A stretch of DNA of 64,000 bases. Origin: a virus. The stretch lies in IMG/VR virus record IMGVR_UViG_3300029889_000001, positions 1 to 64,000 of that record; one strand, given 5' to 3'. The position numbers and the translations under genes are program-made. Position 1 is the stretch's first letter. Each line of letters begins with the position of its first letter. Below are positions 49,128 to 57,706 of this stretch, piece after piece. The notes beneath the pieces are model-generated. The model had not been told where the DNA came from, ran no database searches, and saw only the letters and a program-made list of their open reading frames with translations.

Positions 49128-49861
49128 CCGATTCTTACGGCTACGTCAGATGTTCTGGATTAGGCCAGATGGACGGGGAAGGTCCAGACCGCCAGCAGGA
49201 AACGATTGGAATATTTGCGGCTGGACACGACTTCAATATAGCCGACTGGTACATTGAATCTCATACCGGAAGTGATTTAGAAGGCCGTCCGCAATTCAGC
49301 GCCATGCGTGCCGCAATGGTCTCAAACGGCGTCCATTGCGTCATTGTGGAGAAGTTGGATAGGCTTGCAAGATCGGTTCTAGTTCAGGAAACAATCATTG
49401 CCGACTTCAAAGAGAACGGGATTCTCCTTGTTTCCGCCACTCCAGGGGAAGAGGATTTATGCGGTGACGATCCTACCCGCGTCGTCATTCGCCAGATTCT
49501 TGCAGCGTTCTTTGAATATGAACGCAAAATGATTGTGAGCAAATTGAAGGACGCCCGCGACAGGATCAAACGAGAGGGCCGGAAACCGGGACAAAAGAAC
49601 TATTCACCTGATCCGATTAGGAATCATAGGGCAGAAGGCAGGAAGCCTTACGGAGAACATCCCGATTACCCCGAAGAGAAGGCTGTAGTGGCCCGAATGA
49701 TTGTCCTACGCGCCGAAGGAAACCGGCCAGATCAGATTGCGCAAATCCTTAATTCTGAGGGAGTTGAGACGCGGGGAACAAAGAACGGAAAGAAGCCCTG
49801 GCATGGTTCAACGGTGGCAAAGATTCTAAAACGCCAGTCCTGCCGCGAAACTTCTCCATAA
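49124..49861 (+). CDS. Serine recombinase (resolvase/invertase family), 245 aa
   Basis: Residues 6-11 YVRCSG carry the catalytic Ser11, and EKLDRLARS and the conserved RQILAAFFEYERKMI E-helix region follow. The C-terminus holds an HTH-type part. At 245 residues it is a small resolvase-type enzyme rather than a large serine integrase. It ends the functional run of the plus-strand block. It may resolve dimers, invert a segment or be a transferred gene; no target repeat was identified. Confidence 0.8.
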   Translation: MTDSYGYVRCSGLGQMDGEGPDRQQETIGIFAAGHDFNIADWYIESHTGSDLEGRPQFSAMRAAMVSNGVHCVIVEKLDRLARSVLVQETIIADFKENGILLVSATPGEEDLCGDDPTRVVIRQILAAFFEYERKMIVSKLKDARDRIKREGRKPGQKNYSPDPIRNHRAEGRKPYGEHPDYPEEKAVVARMIVLRAEGNRPDQIAQILNSEGVETRGTKNGKKPWHGSTVAKILKRQSCRETSP

Positions 49862-49958
49862 TCCTGCGCACTTTTACTTGTTTTTCCACTTGTTTTCAAT
49901 TGTTTGGAAAGTTGTAACGCTAACATTTTCAAAGCAATGCAATTTGTAAGGCGAGAGG

Positions 49959-50147
49959 ATGTCTGGAATGAAACGTCCGTGGGAACCAAAGATCGAGGAT
50001 CACTTTGATGGACAGATGAATTTAGGTGATAACGTAAGCCACCACACCTTTCCGTGGGGTATGTGGGCGTGGATTGCTTTAGGTGTCCTATGCGTCGTCA
50101 CGCTGGCGGGCCTGTGGATATACGGGTACTACCACTTGGCGCAGTAA
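49959..50147 (+). CDS. Single-pass membrane protein, 62 aa
   Basis: An acidic, hydrophilic N-terminus, then a single transmembrane stretch (about residues 34-55, WIALGVLCVVTLAGLWIYGY). The last gene of the plus-strand block. It has a poor fit to a holin. Confidence 0.55.
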   Translation: MSGMKRPWEPKIEDHFDGQMNLGDNVSHHTFPWGMWAWIALGVLCVVTLAGLWIYGYYHLAQ

Positions 50148-50148
50148 A

Positions 50149-50178
50149 AAGGGGGCCGAATCTCTCCGGTTCCCCCTT
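50149..50178. terminator. Convergent terminator between blocks 2 and 3
   Basis: AAGGGGG/CCCCCTT stem with an inner CCG/CGG part. On the minus strand it is followed by TTTTTACTG, a proper T-run, so it is a strong terminator for the leftward block; on the plus strand the T-run is weak. Confidence 0.7.
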
Positions 50179-50186
50179 CCCTCCAC

Positions 50187-50203
50187 TTGATAGGAAATCA
50201 AAA
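50187..50203 (+). repeat. TTGATAGG intergenic box at convergence
   Basis: TTGATAGGAAATCAAAA overlaps the stop end of the 260-aa gene of the opposite strand. Last copy of the family found in the window. Confidence 0.55.
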
Positions 50204-50980
50204 TTCAGGCTGATTCAAAGGCTTCGTGAATCCTAGCGGAACCTTCCGTGGCCTGCCGCGCTTTCTCTTTACCTCCCCTTCGACTACCTGCTCGTGGAAA
50301 GCCGCCAAATCCTTTGGGCCACTTTTGGTTTTTACCAGAGCCGGTCCAGACTCATATTCCAGTTCCTCTGGCGTATCCAACTCAGGGTTGAATCCTTCCT
50401 CTTGATGATCTTGGTCAAGATCGCCCTGATCTGCTTCGTCCTCGTCTTCCTGTTCGTTCTCGCCGTCGTCAAGTAGGGTTCCGTCCTCACTCTCAACAAA
50501 GGCTGTTCCTGCCTCACCTGGGATAAACTTGGCCCACACATCCTCTCCGACGTACTGCCCAAGGTAGTTCCATTTTTTGCCGCTGAACGGCATACGTAGC
50601 GTGAAGCTGAGTACCACGTCTGGCGTTTCCTCGTCCCCGAACTCTGCAATCTCAAACCCGCGCATGATGCAGTTGGCTGATTTGATGTCGTCCCCAAAGA
50701 GATTTTCCGTGCTGAGGTCGATGGAGTAGCCCTTGAATTCAATGTCTGGGGTGATTTTGTCTCCACCATGACTAGCTACGTATCGGTACGCCTCGTCTAG
50801 CCATGCTGGAGCACCCATTGTTCCAGTCCCAATGCCTCCGGTCGATAGCGGCATACGGACCTTGATGCTAATTCTCTTCTCTTTGGTTGGGGGCTTCGAG
50901 ACCAGTGATCCTACGCTTAGAATCCTAATCTGACGCTCGTTATGCCTATTCTCTGTGCTGAAAAACGTGTGATCTGCCAT
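50198..50980 (-). CDS. Hypothetical protein with AT-hook-like tail, 260 aa
   Basis: N-terminal ~170 residues alpha/beta, then a very acidic stretch (Asp/Glu-rich, about 170-205) and a tail with KRKRGRPRK (AT-hook-like) near residues 237-245. It is the last gene before the convergent terminator. An SSB-like or DNA-binding role is possible. Confidence 0.6.
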   Translation of the reverse strand: MADHTFFSTENRHNERQIRILSVGSLVSKPPTKEKRISIKVRMPLSTGGIGTGTMGAPAWLDEAYRYVASHGGDKITPDIEFKGYSIDLSTENLFGDDIKSANCIMRGFEIAEFGDEETPDVVLSFTLRMPFSGKKWNYLGQYVGEDVWAKFIPGEAGTAFVESEDGTLLDDGENEQEDEDEADQGDLDQDHQEEGFNPELDTPEELEYESGPALVKTKSGPKDLAAFHEQVVEGEVKRKRGRPRKVPLGFTKPLNQPEF

Positions 50981-51001
50981 GCTTGTTTCTCCTCTCCCCG
51001 G

Positions 51002-51451
51002 TTACTCCCAAACGATTAGTTCATCTGGTACGTTAAAGAATCCTTGCCGTCCTGTCACCGCTGGCCGTTTGAGCGCAGGAATCAATCGAACATTTTCCAG
51101 TTTGAATGCATACCTGTCCTTGCCGTCGTCTCCTTTGTCTCGGAAGTCTCCCCAAAACTCACAGTCCCCTATCCTGCCCCTCAGCTTGCCTGTAGGAACG
51201 CAATCAACTAGATCGACTACACAGAGTACCTTTCCGTAGTCCAGAGCGTACAGAGGAAAATCGATCTGCTTAAATCTCCTACCCACTTCCTGATAATAGT
51301 CGAGAAGATAGTCTTTGTAATTGAAAAGTTTCTTTGCCGCGTGGATCGCCAGAGGACCACGATAGTCAGTTTTCCAGCCTCTCGTTTCGTAAGGCTTCAA
51401 CTTCAATCCTATCGCTTGAGCGTGGGGTTGCCAGAGAGATAATGCTTTCAC
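51002..51451 (-). CDS. ASCH-domain protein, 149 aa
   Basis: GTG at 51451 gives a GTGA overlap; the longer frame from 51535 is rejected. VKALSLWQPHAQAIGLKLKP followed by an ETRGWKTDYRGPLAIHAAKK segment matches the ASCH (PUA-like) fold used in RNA-binding or nucleoside-modifying proteins. A C-terminal GFFNVPDELIVWE end. Enzyme activity unknown. Confidence 0.75.
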   Translation of the reverse strand: MKALSLWQPHAQAIGLKLKPYETRGWKTDYRGPLAIHAAKKLFNYKDYLLDYYQEVGRRFKQIDFPLYALDYGKVLCVVDLVDCVPTGKLRGRIGDCEFWGDFRDKGDDGKDRYAFKLENVRLIPALKRPAVTGRQGFFNVPDELIVWE

Positions 51452-51711
51452 TCGGTATCTCCATCCAACTCCGCCGCTAGTCTGCGGTCCTCTTCTTCCT
51501 CTTCCGGCGTTATATCGTGCCGACAGGCTTGACATAACTCAGCGTCTTCATAGTAGCCTGAATTGCACATATTACATATCCTGCGGTCGCAACCTACACA
51601 GATATTGTCGGCTATTTCGTTTCCACACAGTTCGCAGGAATCCAACCCTCTGATATAGTCCTTGAATCCTGAGAACCAACCAAAAAACTCACGCTTGAGA
51701 TACTTCCACAT
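51448..51711 (-). CDS. RING/B-box-like zinc-binding protein, 87 aa
   Basis: Cys/His pattern: SCELCGNE, ICVGCDRRICNMCNS and LCQACRHDI; eight Cys in C-x2-C pairs. This matches a small double-zinc module (B-box or RING-like). Adjacent ASCH and RusA genes. Ligase activity cannot be claimed. Confidence 0.65.
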   Translation of the reverse strand: MWKYLKREFFGWFSGFKDYIRGLDSCELCGNEIADNICVGCDRRICNMCNSGYYEDAELCQACRHDITPEEEEEDRRLAAELDGDTE

Positions 51712-51722
51712 AATTCCTCTCC

Positions 51723-52211
51723 CTAGAATGGATGATACCCACTCTCAAACAACATACGCGGCGTCTCTGTGCTCTCCAGATTAGTTACGACAATCTCCGC
51801 CCTCTCTGGTATTCCATAGTGCTTTGAGGCTATCAATTGAATGATTTGCGCGTCGTCTGCCCATAACACTCCAGTCATGGCATCTATGCTGCTGCGACAG
51901 ATTTTATCTATATCTGGTTTTACAGAGATGTGCTGGCGCTTCTTAGATATAGATGGAGGCTTTTCAAAGTAGAACTTCATTTCTACTCCTACCGCCACTT
52001 GCTTCTCTGCAAATAAACCAGCGTATCCTGCCTTTGCACGGGCGTCCAGAGCGGCCCATCCTACCTGCTGACGGTAGGGCTTCATCTTTGTGTTGTCGCT
52101 CGTTAGAATGGCTCGTGGCTTCTTGCCATCTTTACCCGGCAAGACGAATCCCTTCATTGAGCCTTGGGGCTGTGGGCGTCCAAGAACGGTAAAGGATATG
52201 CGGTCAGGCAT
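51723..52211 (-). CDS. RusA-like Holliday junction resolvase, 162 aa
   Basis: ATG at 52211. The N-terminus ISFTVLGRPQPQGSMK and the KPDIDKICRSSIDAMTGVLW segment match RusA, with acidic residues at D-I-D and WADDAQI for metal binding. It would cut junctions before packaging. Fits the recombination module (exonuclease-like, Rad50-like). Confidence 0.8.
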   Translation of the reverse strand: MPDRISFTVLGRPQPQGSMKGFVLPGKDGKKPRAILTSDNTKMKPYRQQVGWAALDARAKAGYAGLFAEKQVAVGVEMKFYFEKPPSISKKRQHISVKPDIDKICRSSIDAMTGVLWADDAQIIQLIASKHYGIPERAEIVVTNLESTETPRMLFESGYHPF

Positions 52212-52212
52212 G

Positions 52213-52419
52213 TCAGTCCACCACAACTACGTTTGCGGCCTGCGGCTTTCCTTTTGGCCCCTGTTCTATTTCAAATTGGACTTTCTGTCCCTGTTCGAGC
52301 TTCTTGTATCCTTCGCATTGGATGGCACTGAAATGCGTGAACACATCGGCACTTCCGTCGTCAGGCTTCAAAAACCCGAAGCCCTTGCTGTTATTGAACC
52401 AGATTACAACGCCTTTCAT
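52213..52419 (-). CDS. Cold-shock-domain protein, 68 aa
   Basis: ATG 52419 with GGAAAGA upstream. [20 protein letters not shown] and a DVFTHFSAI motif are the RNP1/RNP2 signatures of CspA. A nucleic acid chaperone gene in a phage replication block. It lies just upstream (in transcription) of RusA. Confidence 0.85.
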   Translation of the reverse strand: MKGVVIWFNNSKGFGFLKPDDGSADVFTHFSAIQCEGYKKLEQGQKVQFEIEQGPKGKPQAANVVVVD

Positions 52420-52433
52420 GTCTTTCCTTTCTC

Positions 52434-52919
52434 TTACGGGTTTGCAATCCATTCTCCAAAAAGATCGTTTGGTGGAAACTCAGGATAGTAGAGGGTGTGA
52501 CTTAGCCAAGCCAAGAGGATTTTACCAACTCGCCCGTTGCCATCTACAAATGCGTGTATCCCCTCGAAAGCCTTGTAAAACTCTAGCGGTTCCAGTTCTC
52601 TCTTGTTCTCTGGACACTGGTTAAATAATATATCCAAAAGCCGAGGAACTTCCTGCCATTCTGGAAATCTTTTTATCCCTGTCCTTGTCCGCACATAAAC
52701 CCCGCAGGTTCGCAGTCCTTGCTTGTTCTTTTTCCGTTCAACCAATTTTCCAAGAGCAATCACATCTTTGACCGTCGGTTTCCTGTCTGAAATAGAAGTC
52801 TTCCTAAGCGCGTAGCTCCACGCATCCAGCATCCACCCTACACGCTCTATGCCGTCAAGAGACTCTACATCGTGTCCTTGGCGCGTTACCTCTTCGCGTA
52901 CATAGTCGATGACGTTCAT
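52434..52919 (-). CDS. Fic-domain protein, 161 aa
   Basis: [13 protein letters not shown] (121-133) is the Fic core (HxFxDGNGRxGR) with the last Arg replaced by Lys. Helical frame with [12 protein letters not shown]. Fic proteins transfer AMP or other phosphates onto proteins. The inhibitory (S/T)xxxE(G/N) motif was not found. The phage family of this size is typical; the target is unknown. Confidence 0.75.
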   Translation of the reverse strand: MNVIDYVREEVTRQGHDVESLDGIERVGWMLDAWSYALRKTSISDRKPTVKDVIALGKLVERKKNKQGLRTCGVYVRTRTGIKRFPEWQEVPRLLDILFNQCPENKRELEPLEFYKAFEGIHAFVDGNGRVGKILLAWLSHTLYYPEFPPNDLFGEWIANP

Positions 52920-52927
52920 TGGCTCTC

Positions 52928-53302
52928 CTAAAATGGGTACTCACAGTCCTTGCAAACAGAGCTTTCGTCTCCTGTTGGCGTGTTGCAGTGGACACATATT
53001 CCGGGCGTGGATGCTGGAGGCTCCGTACTGATGAGTCCTTTCGCTTTAAGTTTTTCTACCTCTTCATCGGTCCAGAGATGCCTAAACACCGGCTCTTGCG
53101 GAACTGGAGTATTTGCCGTTGGATCGCCGATAGGATGATCGACTTCTTCCCACCAATAACGCCATTCCCTGCGGTTTCCACGTCCATCTGGTACAAATGT
53201 GTAAGATGATTTCTTGACTAATAAACGACCAGATTCGCTGAGGGCGTAAAGAGATTCATTTCCCTCTGCGTCAACAGCGACTGCGATCTGTTTGAAGTTC
53301 AC
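52928..53302 (-). CDS. Zinc-ribbon-tailed protein, 124 aa
   Basis: C-terminal CVHCNTPTGDESSVCKDC is a zinc ribbon. The N-terminal 80 residues are mixed beta. It overlaps the Rad50-like gene by 4 nt. Function unknown. Confidence 0.6.
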   Translation of the reverse strand: MNFKQIAVAVDAEGNESLYALSESGRLLVKKSSYTFVPDGRGNRREWRYWWEEVDHPIGDPTANTPVPQEPVFRHLWTDEEVEKLKAKGLISTEPPASTPGICVHCNTPTGDESSVCKDCEYPF

Positions 53303-55203
53303 TTCAACTCCTCCACTGTTCCATTCTCAACGAAGAACCACTTCGTACCTTCCGCTCTCTTTTCCTTTGGAGGCAAAGTCTTATCCAAACTAAAACCGAT
53401 AAGGATAGCCTGATCCAACTGACCACGCTTAATCAAGTCTAGGACAGAACCGTACAAGAAGGGACGAATATCCTCACCAAGCTCCTGCATTTCGTCAATG
53501 ACTACCAACCTGATTCCTGCGGCGATAGATACAGCGCACTGGAAAGCCGCCTTGAAGATATGTTCCTCCGCGCCTGAGATTTCCTTGACCGGGCCAACGT
53601 ATCCGCGTGCGGTTTTAACCTCAAAGCGAAGGTCTTCCGACAAAGAGGATTCGTACCCAAAGGCGCTCATAACCTCACAGAGCTTCGATTCAAAACCACC
53701 GATATATTCCTCAATCAAGGTTTTCTTCACGCCGTCTTTGTCGAAATACTTGACTAGGGAATCCAGCGTTGCCGCTTTCTTTTGCAGCTTCGTCAACTGC
53801 TCTGTCAGTCGTGTCCTTTCCGCCGCTCTCTCCTCAGCCGCAATGACAGGACGTAGCTGCTCGTTAACCTTATCTTCCTCAGCCTGTAGGGTAGCCAGAG
53901 GGTCGTTGAACGGGAGCGTGGCGTTGACTGCCTCTGGTAGTGCCTCCAGTTCGGCCTTGGTTGCCTTACCCGCCTTGACCGTCTCTGTCAAAGACGCTTC
54001 AAGTGTGATCTTTTCCTTGACCGCCGCTTCATGCTTTCTGAGTGATTCCTTTGCTGCTCCGATGTCTCCTATCGCCTCGATCTGTTTGTCTACATATTGA
54101 ATCTCTCGATCTGAATCGGCAACCTCTTTTTGAAGATCGCTAATCATGGCTTCTAGTTTGGTAGCGTCTATGTCCTGTTCGCACATAGGGCACTTGGCTT
54201 GATCGCCTAATAATCCTTTGAGTTTTTCTATCTGCTCATTGGATACTTGGATACCACCAAGCCAACTAGCGTGATTTTTGTTGAGTTCGGCTAATTCTTG
54301 AGCCTTTGCAGCGGTCGCAGTAAATCCTTTTACCTGTTCCGCGCTGAGGATTTCCGTCTCTAGCTGCTCTAGTCTCGCCTTTCCCTTACCTAGCTCCGCT
54401 CTCAGACCCTCGATCTTGGTCTGTAATTTGCCGCGCTTGACCTCGATATTGTTAGCCGTTGCAACCGCTGTATCCCGCTCCAGTTGCAGGTTGTGGCGCT
54501 TTGCTTTAATCTCAGTCAACTTGGTTTGGAGAGATTCTGAGTCTACTCCTCTCGGCGTAGGTAAGGCGTCAGGAATTACGAAGTCCTTTACCTGTCGATT
54601 GGTCGTTTCACGCTCCTTGTGGAGCAACTTATACGCACCTGTAATCACAGTGAAAGGCTCTGCGTCGAAGTCAACCTTTCCTTCGCCTAACATCTCCTCC
54701 ACGGCATCCGTCTTGTCCTTTGGAAAGTCGTAGTGCGGCGGAAGAACCAGCTTGGCTAATAGGTCTGTCTGAGCCTTTTCATCTAGACGTGAGAAGTAGT
54801 CTGTCGCCGTGGCAATCAACATCGCTGCTTTCCTGTCGGCAAGGAAGTTCTTGAATCCATTCACAATTTTGCTATTATCGGGATCATCCAAGCACTCAGT
54901 ATTCACGGTGCGACCGCTCGAATTAGTATTGAGCGTTACAATATTTCGCAACAGATGTGTGCCCTGAATCTCCGCTGTGATTATTGCCTTGCTCTCGCCT
55001 TGCCGAATCTTCTTTTGGAATCCTTTACCATCACTGGAAAGGGATACAGTTGTCTGCGCAAGATTCATCGACAAAGCTTCCGCGAAACTCGTCTTGCCGC
55101 TCATGTTCTTACCGCGAAGGATTACGAAAGAGGCGTCTCCGCAGTCGAGCGTGGAGTTTTCATGAATCCTATAGTCCTTGAGTGTCAGTTTCTTCAGACG
55201 CAT
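53299..55203 (-). CDS. Rad50/SbcC-like ATPase with zinc hook, 634 aa
   Basis: Walker A GKNMSGKTS (31-39). The long coiled coil is interrupted by CPMC (338-341), the zinc hook. The C-terminal head has SGAEE (543-547) and Walker B LVVIDE (566-571). This is a compact SMC-family recombination ATPase. It pairs with the neighbouring PD-(D/E)XK nuclease candidate and RecT-like protein for end processing. Its start overlaps the 65-aa gene by 35 nt. Confidence 0.85.
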   Translation of the reverse strand: MRLKKLTLKDYRIHENSTLDCGDASFVILRGKNMSGKTSFAEALSMNLAQTTVSLSSDGKGFQKKIRQGESKAIITAEIQGTHLLRNIVTLNTNSSGRTVNTECLDDPDNSKIVNGFKNFLADRKAAMLIATATDYFSRLDEKAQTDLLAKLVLPPHYDFPKDKTDAVEEMLGEGKVDFDAEPFTVITGAYKLLHKERETTNRQVKDFVIPDALPTPRGVDSESLQTKLTEIKAKRHNLQLERDTAVATANNIEVKRGKLQTKIEGLRAELGKGKARLEQLETEILSAEQVKGFTATAAKAQELAELNKNHASWLGGIQVSNEQIEKLKGLLGDQAKCPMCEQDIDATKLEAMISDLQKEVADSDREIQYVDKQIEAIGDIGAAKESLRKHEAAVKEKITLEASLTETVKAGKATKAELEALPEAVNATLPFNDPLATLQAEEDKVNEQLRPVIAAEERAAERTRLTEQLTKLQKKAATLDSLVKYFDKDGVKKTLIEEYIGGFESKLCEVMSAFGYESSLSEDLRFEVKTARGYVGPVKEISGAEEHIFKAAFQCAVSIAAGIRLVVIDEMQELGEDIRPFLYGSVLDLIKRGQLDQAILIGFSLDKTLPPKEKRAEGTKWFFVENGTVEELK

Positions 55204-55366
55204 CTTCTCTCTCCCATCCGCAAGTGTTACAGGTTAAAACCACGTCCATGCACGATCCGCACGGCGCACTCTTAAAGCATGTGCAGTTCTCCGATGGAGG
55301 ATAGATCATCCTTCCTTCGCATCCATCTATAGGGCACGGATCGCCTTCGTCTACCTCAGAACTCAT
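55169..55366 (-). CDS. Small zinc-finger protein, 65 aa
   Basis: ATG 55366 with GGGGAG 6 nt upstream. Cysteines in PCPIDGCEG, ENCTCFKSAPCGSC and TCNTCGWER, so two ribbons. It overlaps the Rad50-like start by 35 nt and the nuclease by 11 nt. Accessory to the recombination pair. Confidence 0.6.
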   Translation of the reverse strand: MSSEVDEGDPCPIDGCEGRMIYPPSENCTCFKSAPCGSCMDVVLTCNTCGWEREDASEETDTQGL

Positions 55367-56741
55367 CTTCATCTCCCCATCCTTCCCCTTCGCTGTCCTC
55401 TTCCTGCTCCTCGTCAGGAACCGCGTCCAAAGGCTTGCTCACCTTGAGCGTTGCCTTCGTTACCTTGTCTGCGGTGTCCTGACAGGCTTGGTCAAGAAAC
55501 GCCCTCTTTTTTGTTCCCAAATAGCTATTGAGCTTGGTTGAAGAGATAACCAGTTTTCCCATCCATGCCGTATCGCCTGTATTACCGAAAGCGTAATCTT
55601 CTACGATCAAATCCGCAATCGGCATTATCGGCCTGACTCTTCCTTCCTTACATTTTGGGCATAGTCCATTTTCAGGAACATAGTCGAATTGTTTTCCGCA
55701 GTCACACCTAGTTGCGATACTTTCTCCTGTTGTCCTGAAAAGAGGATACACGCTAGATTCACTCTCGACGGGTCCGAAGACGTAAGCCTTCCCGTTGTAG
55801 TCTTTGAGAACTACTCTCTTTCCTGTCCCGTTAACATAATCGCGCAGCGTCTTGCTGTTGACCTTTGAAAAAGCACTGTACCAAAGCAGATAGCGGAGCC
55901 TATCAACTGGCTCTAGTTGCATTTGAGGGTTCCATTGGCTAATGGGGCACTCACGGTTGGAAAGAAGAGGGCAGTAGACACATTGAGCGCCTGAGATTGC
56001 TTCAATTTCCTTGCCGCCGTCGAAACTCACATGGATGGTTTTCTGGCGCTCTCTCGCAGCCTTCGCTTCCTCAATCAACTTAGGAACGTCTTGGCGCGTG
56101 TATTCCACCGTCCTAGTCATATTTTTGTAACGGACGAAAGTCAAACGGAATACAACAGTCTCCACCCATGTAAAGTGTTGATAAATAAAAAGCGCGTACA
56201 TCTTAGCCTGCATTGTTTCGCTTGGCTCAAAAGCGCGAGCGTGTGATTTGAAGTCATCCACTAGAATCTTGTTTTCTGTGCGGAAGACGTACACGCCGTC
56301 AAGTGTTCCCTGATAGCATGGAGGCAACCCACTGTCTCCGCTTATCCCTTCTACCTCCGTTGCCACATCGGTAGGCTGAAAATGCTCATCAAGAGCCATG
56401 CCTAGTTCTGTAGCAAATAAATGTTCGTGGTCAACTACAAATCCATCGCGGAGTCCTGATAGAATCCTAGCCGCTTGTGGCCCTGCGCCATGACTGAAAG
56501 ATTCAAAGGCATCCAAGTCCATCCCTACCGATTTACGGGCGCAGTGGGAGAGATAAAGCGCCATTGTCTTGTGGATTTCAGTTCCACGCGCCGCCTCAAG
56601 TCCTCCCGGTGGTTTATTTCCTTTAATGAATACTTCCGTATAGAAACGAGGACAGGCCATCGTTTCCTGAGTGGACTGCCTGAGTGGTGGGATAGGACTC
56701 TTCTGAATTTGAACCAACTCGGTAGATTTTCTCTTAGGCAT
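55356..56741 (-). CDS. PD-(D/E)XK nuclease with Cas4/AddB-type Cys set, 461 aa
   Basis: RecB/Cas4-family motifs: RGTEIH (52-57), Glu112, GTLDGVY (Asp148), ILVDDFKSHA (Asp162/163-Lys165) and Q178-x3-Y182. Cysteines 30, 254, 257 and 265 give a 1+3 Cys iron-sulphur arrangement. A second Cys-rich region lies C-terminal (CDCGKQF, CPKCKEG). Exonuclease for 5' end resection with the Rad50-like ATPase is likely. Acidic C-terminus. Confidence 0.8.
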   Translation of the reverse strand: MPKRKSTELVQIQKSPIPPLRQSTQETMACPRFYTEVFIKGNKPPGGLEAARGTEIHKTMALYLSHCARKSVGMDLDAFESFSHGAGPQAARILSGLRDGFVVDHEHLFATELGMALDEHFQPTDVATEVEGISGDSGLPPCYQGTLDGVYVFRTENKILVDDFKSHARAFEPSETMQAKMYALFIYQHFTWVETVVFRLTFVRYKNMTRTVEYTRQDVPKLIEEAKAARERQKTIHVSFDGGKEIEAISGAQCVYCPLLSNRECPISQWNPQMQLEPVDRLRYLLWYSAFSKVNSKTLRDYVNGTGKRVVLKDYNGKAYVFGPVESESSVYPLFRTTGESIATRCDCGKQFDYVPENGLCPKCKEGRVRPIMPIADLIVEDYAFGNTGDTAWMGKLVISSTKLNSYLGTKKRAFLDQACQDTADKVTKATLKVSKPLDAVPDEEQEEDSEGEGWGDEDEF

Positions 56742-57291
56742 TCAGTCCTTTCTGTGTGCAGTCAAAAACCATTAACCTGTCGATGTAACTCTTTGCCGCG
56801 TCGTATCCGTGAGCATGAATTACATGGTCGTACTGCGTTGTCTCGTATCCCGGCCACGCTTCTTCCTTCGGAAAGATTTCAGATGCATCAGCTTTTATTT
56901 CGGAATCCGTCCACTCAAGATGGATGACACTCTTTCTCCATCCAATCTTAATCCTTCCCTTCGGAGTTGCCACGATAAACCAAGGGTAAAAAGCGCAGCA
57001 TCCACGACTACAATAGCCGTTAGGAATCTCTTCCATATATAGAGCGTGACGACCAAAACATTCAAGAATCTTCGCCTTGTCGCAAGCGGCTTTCTCGTGC
57101 GTCTTTGGGTTGGCTCCTGTCTCTCCCTTCAGGAGAGCGTCGTCAATCGAATCTCGCGCTCTATCAATCGCAAACTTTTCATCTTCGGTAAACTCCCGCT
57201 CTATGCCTTGTATCTGAATACGAATCGCATAGCCGCCCATGTGCTGCACACTAGTTACGTTTTTGAATTCCTGCTCGACTGCTATAGTCAC
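56734..57291 (-). CDS. Hypothetical protein, 185 aa
   Basis: Alpha/beta with a beta-rich N-terminus (YAIRIQIQGIEREF) and a Cys-rich middle (YCSRGCCAFYP). It overlaps the nuclease by 8 nt and the next gene by 4 nt. No family recognised. Confidence 0.6.
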   Translation of the reverse strand: MTIAVEQEFKNVTSVQHMGGYAIRIQIQGIEREFTEDEKFAIDRARDSIDDALLKGETGANPKTHEKAACDKAKILECFGRHALYMEEIPNGYCSRGCCAFYPWFIVATPKGRIKIGWRKSVIHLEWTDSEIKADASEIFPKEEAWPGYETTQYDHVIHAHGYDAAKSYIDRLMVFDCTQKGLNA

Positions 57292-57503
57292 GCAACCCTC
57301 CTAATCTTCTTTATCTCGCCCCATGAAATCGTAGCCAGTCTCCGGTCCTTGTGCGACACGGAAAACGCATCCACACGCTCACGTATGTTTCCATAGGTGC
57401 GTGACGTGCAGAGCAATTCCTCTCCAGCCCATAGGCTCTTGAGCGCAAGAGTTAGTATATCCTTCGGCTTACGAAATGTACGCCGCTTCTTTACGAATAC
57501 CAT
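57288..57503 (-). CDS. Small basic protein, 71 aa
   Basis: Lys/Arg-rich, with a central ILTLALKSLWAGEELL helix and beta parts. It may bind nucleic acid. No family recognised. Confidence 0.55.
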   Translation of the reverse strand: MVFVKKRRTFRKPKDILTLALKSLWAGEELLCTSRTYGNIRERVDAFSVSHKDRRLATISWGEIKKIRRVA

Positions 57504-57514
57504 GCTGGTACCTC

Positions 57515-57706
57515 CTAAAATAGTCCTAATCTGGCAAACTCACGTCGGGTAAATTCCGCCGTCTTCGGGTCCAACTTCGCCATCAACTTGTGACGGTTGT
57601 TCGATTGCTCTATCTTTTCGTTAAGGATACGTGCCTCACCTATCCTTCTCAAGTCTTCAACCGTTTTGATGGCACCGCTCTTGCCTTTATTCTTTCCTCT
57701 CTTCAT
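57515..57706 (-). CDS. Small basic helical protein, 63 aa
   Basis: ATG 57706; ATGA-coupled to the PurA-like gene. A Lys/Arg-rich helix (RRIGEARILNEKIEQSNNRH). Unknown. Confidence 0.55.
   Translation of the reverse strand: MKRGKNKGKSGAIKTVEDLRRIGEARILNEKIEQSNNRHKLMAKLDPKTAEFTRREFARLGLF

Noticed and set aside
46802-50147. Holin/lysis cassette from small membrane proteins (46802, 48759, 49959)
   Set aside because: No endolysin or spanin gene is recognisable beside them, so a lysis role cannot be supported.
53498-54100. 200-codon plus-strand frame within the Rad50-like gene
   Set aside because: Antisense shadow of the coiled coil (Ser/Ala/Leu rich), no SD.
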